Source: Burkholderia sp. Ax-1724 (GTDB taxonomy: Bacteria > Pseudomonadota > Gammaproteobacteria > Burkholderiales > Burkholderiaceae). From it: a stretch of DNA of 64,000 bases. Of this stretch, positions 62,408-64,000 are shown in pieces. The stretch's first letter is position 1. The number at the start of each line of letters is the position of its first letter. Location: positions 372,001 through 436,000 of the forward strand of contig NZ_VWWL01000002.1 in NCBI RefSeq assembly GCF_011752995.1, written 5' to 3'. The notes beneath the pieces are model-generated. The model did no database searches. It was not told the origin of the DNA and worked only from the letters and a program-made list of their open reading frames with translations. The position numbers and the translations under genes were made by a program.

Positions 62408-63252
62408 AGCGGGTCTGCGACGTTCTCGGTGTAGCGCGCTCAAACGTGGCAGCAAGGCTGGCGCGTCCGGATGACTGGCAGGATGGACGCAGCGCCAGGC
62501 AGACGGACGATGCCGGCCTGGTCGAAGAGATTCGGCTGACCGTCACTGACCTGCCGAGCTACGGATATCGCCGGGTCTGGGGCATGTTGCGCCGTGAAAG
62601 GGAGCGCCGGGGTATCGCTCCAGTGAACGCCAAACGCGTGTATCGGGTGATGCGCGTTCACAGCTTGCTGCTGCAACGCAGACCTTCGCCACCACGGCCG
62701 CAGCGTCGGCACGATGGCAAGGTCGCGGTCGCGAAGCGCAACCAGCGCTGGTGTTCTGATGGCTTTGAGTTTCACTGCGACAACGGTGAGCCATTGCGCG
62801 TGACGTTCGCTCTGGACTGCTGTGACCGTGAAGCGATGAGCTGGGCGGCGACGACAGGCGGTCACAGTGGCGATGTGGTGCGCGATGTAATGCTCGCAGC
62901 CGTCGAGAACCGATTTGGAAATGTCTTGAAGACGCCGGCTGAAATCAAGTGGCTGACAGATAACGGCTCAGGCTACACGGCGCACAGGACCAGAAGCTTC
63001 GCGTCGTCCATCGGGCTAAAGCCGTTGACCACACCGGTCTGCAGCCCGCAAAGTAACGGAATGGCGGAGCGCTTCGTAAAGACGATGAAGCGTGACTATG
63101 TCGCCTTCATGCCGAAGCCCGATGCAGCGACTGCGGCGCGCAATCTTGCCGTCGCGTTTGACCACTATAACGAACATCATCCTCACAGCGCGCTGAAGTA
63201 CCGCTCGCCACGCGAGTTCAGGCGCAGGACCGATTCATCAACTCAAGTGTGA
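62365..63252 (+). CDS. IS3-family transposase OrfB (integrase core)
   Basis: A 295-residue catalytic part, normally made as an OrfAB fusion through -1 frameshifting. HTH_21 block ([20 protein letters not shown]), then the rve core with DDE residues: [20 protein letters not shown] (Asp), [20 protein letters not shown] (Asp), and Glu in [20 protein letters not shown], ending [20 protein letters not shown]. All three are present. With the IS110 insertion upstream, its own promoter is probably displaced, so expression may depend on the IS110 element or be lost. Confidence 0.9.
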   Translation: MDCALALIAGGRAVKRVCDVLGVARSNVAARLARPDDWQDGRSARQTDDAGLVEEIRLTVTDLPSYGYRRVWGMLRRERERRGIAPVNAKRVYRVMRVHSLLLQRRPSPPRPQRRHDGKVAVAKRNQRWCSDGFEFHCDNGEPLRVTFALDCCDREAMSWAATTGGHSGDVVRDVMLAAVENRFGNVLKTPAEIKWLTDNGSGYTAHRTRSFASSIGLKPLTTPVCSPQSNGMAERFVKTMKRDYVAFMPKPDAATAARNLAVAFDHYNEHHPHSALKYRSPREFRRRTDSSTQV

Positions 63253-63257
63253 GGCGG

Positions 63258-63283
63258 TGTCCGGAGGTACAGGGGCAAATCCA
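63258..63283 (-). repeat. Right inverted repeat of the IS3-family element
   Basis: Starts TGTCCGG on the plus strand, six bases after the orfB stop; partner of 60598-60624. Confidence 0.75.
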
Positions 63284-63502
63284 GGGTGCGGCCCGCCAAG
63301 TAAATGTGAGGTTGACCACATAGCCGCGAGAGAATTTGCTCTAGTGTGTCTTTATAGCAAGCGCGTCGGCCAGTCGATCGCACGGCAAGCGTACAGCGAA
63401 ACGTTGGCGATTGACTCCTCGTCGCGTCACGACCAACTCCGAAGCTAGCAATTTTGTCTTAGATGGCTCTATAACGTTTGTTTCAATCGTGAGGCTTGCG
63501 TT

Positions 63503-63814
63503 ATGAAGGTTATTGTTGATGGCGGTTCACAAGATGTAAGGTCGGCTTTACCAGGAGGAATTTCTCTTCCTCCAAGTCTAATTAATATCGACGCGGGTGA
63601 ACTGGGCAGACGAATCAATCAGGCGATCAAGGAGATATCAGATCCTTTGATACTCGCATCTGAAAATCTGTCCTCCGTTGAAATTGAAAAGATAACTCTT
63701 TCTCTAGCCATCACTGCAACCGGCGAAATCGCATTACTTTCTCTTCTGAAAGGCGGTTCGTCGATCCAGTCGACGATCCAGGTGACCTTGATACCGAAGA
63801 AGAAATCGCAATGA
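63503..63814 (+). CDS. Small hypothetical protein, possible conflict-system accessory
   Basis: A 103-residue soluble protein. The second half is strand-rich (SVEIEKITLSLAITATGEIA, then IQSTIQVTLIPKKK), following a helix (ELGRRINQAIKEISDPLILA). This layout recalls the small peptidase-associated domains (Trypco/Pepco type) seen in bacterial conflict loci, but the resemblance is only a by-eye impression. Lower GC than the upstream genes. Its TGA overlaps the ATG of the next gene as ATGA (63811-63814), so the two are coupled. The IS3 right end lies 220 bases upstream. I do not assign a function. Confidence 0.7.
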   Translation: MKVIVDGGSQDVRSALPGGISLPPSLINIDAGELGRRINQAIKEISDPLILASENLSSVEIEKITLSLAITATGEIALLSLLKGGSSIQSTIQVTLIPKKKSQ

Positions 63815-64000
63815 GTGATGCCAGAGAGTTCCTGTTGGAATTGGTTGCGTGGTACAAAAATGACCCTAAATATCGAGACTATTATGAGATTGTTACATCT
63901 GACAAAAAAGCCGTTTTGGAAAACATTGATAGAACCACTGCGAAGCAATTAGGTGCTCACAGTTACACAGGAAAATACCATCTACGATCACTCGGTGCGA
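63811..64000 (+). CDS. Hypothetical protein, 3' end outside window
   Basis: Starts at the ATG of the ATGA overlap and stays open to the window end. The visible N-terminus is MSDAREFLLELVAWYKNDPK, YRDYYEIVTSDKKAVLENID and RTTAKQLGAHSYTGKYHLRS: a helical, charged sequence without signal peptide. Not recognisable from this fragment. Translational coupling to 63503-63814 implies a functional pair. Gene size and family are unknown because the window ends here. Confidence 0.7.
   Translation, partial: MSDAREFLLELVAWYKNDPKYRDYYEIVTSDKKAVLENIDRTTAKQLGAHSYTGKYHLRSLGA

Larger units (their letters stand above)
60598..63283 (+). mobile_element. IS3-family (IS2-like) element interrupted by IS110
   Basis: Left inverted repeat at 60598-60624 and right inverted repeat at 63258-63283 share TGGA, GCCCC-TG and CCGGACA blocks in the proper order. 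orfA and orfB lie near the right end. The expected short leader between the left end and orfA is instead about 1.4 kb long because an IS110 element sits inside it. No target duplication was found in the flanks. Confidence 0.8.

Noticed and set aside
1..64000. tRNA, rRNA, CRISPR arrays, integrase/att sites and replication origins
   Set aside because: No tRNA-like cloverleaf, ribosomal RNA stretch, regularly spaced repeat array, tyrosine integrase or iteron cluster was noticed on reading either strand; a tRNAscan or covariance-model search would be decisive.

Overview
The window looks like accessory, catabolic DNA from a betaproteobacterium of the Burkholderiaceae (Paraburkholderia, Caballeronia or Cupriavidus type). 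The codon usage is GC-rich, there is a classical Burkholderia-type porin, an HlyD/FUSC/NodT-type efflux operon, LysR and MarR regulators, VanA/VanB-type Rieske systems, and IS1182, IS3 and IS110 family elements. I saw no rRNA, tRNA, CRISPR array or phage module.

Layout. 0-4.4 kb: tripartite aromatic-acid-type efflux operon (fusion protein, FUSC pump, outer-membrane lipoprotein). 4.7-6.3 kb: decayed IS1182-family element. 6.4-10.3 kb: small housekeeping-type genes and two LysR regulators. 10.4-14.3 kb: operon of histidine phosphatase, APH-type phosphotransferase, SDR and acyl-CoA dehydrogenase. 14.6-19.7 kb (minus strand): tandem-TetR regulator, SDR, broken MaoC hydratase, acyl-CoA dehydrogenase and broken thiolase, i.e. 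a beta-oxidation operon in decay. 20-23.4 kb: an SDR relic followed by pntAB. 23.7-25.1 kb: a second tandem-TetR regulator. 25.3-49.8 kb: a large acyl-CoA/amine catabolic island with phytanoyl-CoA dioxygenase, RidA, DUF1329, saccharopine-dehydrogenase-like protein, acyl-CoA ligase, SCP-2-type thiolase, acyl-CoA dehydrogenase, etfB relic plus etfA, two Tat-exported flavin amine oxidases each followed by a di-heme cytochrome c, a frameshifted HiPIP, then DUF1302, MMPL/RND pump and YCF48 protein. 49.9-51.5 kb: IS3 element. 51.6-60.6 kb: MarR-controlled operon with two VanA-like Rieske oxygenases, one VanB-like reductase, glutathione-independent formaldehyde dehydrogenase, an AAHS-type MFS importer, a 4,5-dihydroxyphthalate-decarboxylase-like protein and a porin. 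60.6-63.3 kb: an IS3 element interrupted near its left end by an IS110 element. 63.5 kb to the end: two translationally coupled small genes of unknown function, the second cut by the window edge.

The most interesting signal is regulatory. Three copies of one promoter cassette (25303-25376, 33719-33792, 43869-43941) share a sigma70-like -35/-10 pair with 17-base spacing and two TAGGTCA direct repeats exactly 22 bases apart, one inside the spacer and one abutting the -10. They head three different transcription units of the island. The tandem-TetR gene at 23652-25091 is divergent from the first copy, and a further TAGGTC site overlaps its own -10. My working model is one regulon: an N-containing substrate is dehydrogenated in the periplasm by amine dehydrogenase/cytochrome c pairs (NicA2/CycN-like logic), reactive imines are cleared by RidA, and the carbon skeleton is handled by acyl-CoA enzymes with PntAB possibly supplying NADPH. 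The substrate cannot be read from the sequence.

The window is also rich in relics: the IS1182 transposase, a thiolase, a MaoC hydratase, an SDR, EtfB, HiPIP, a TetR C-terminus and a DUF1329 C-terminus are all broken. This points to repeated recombination and deletion in a catabolic island.
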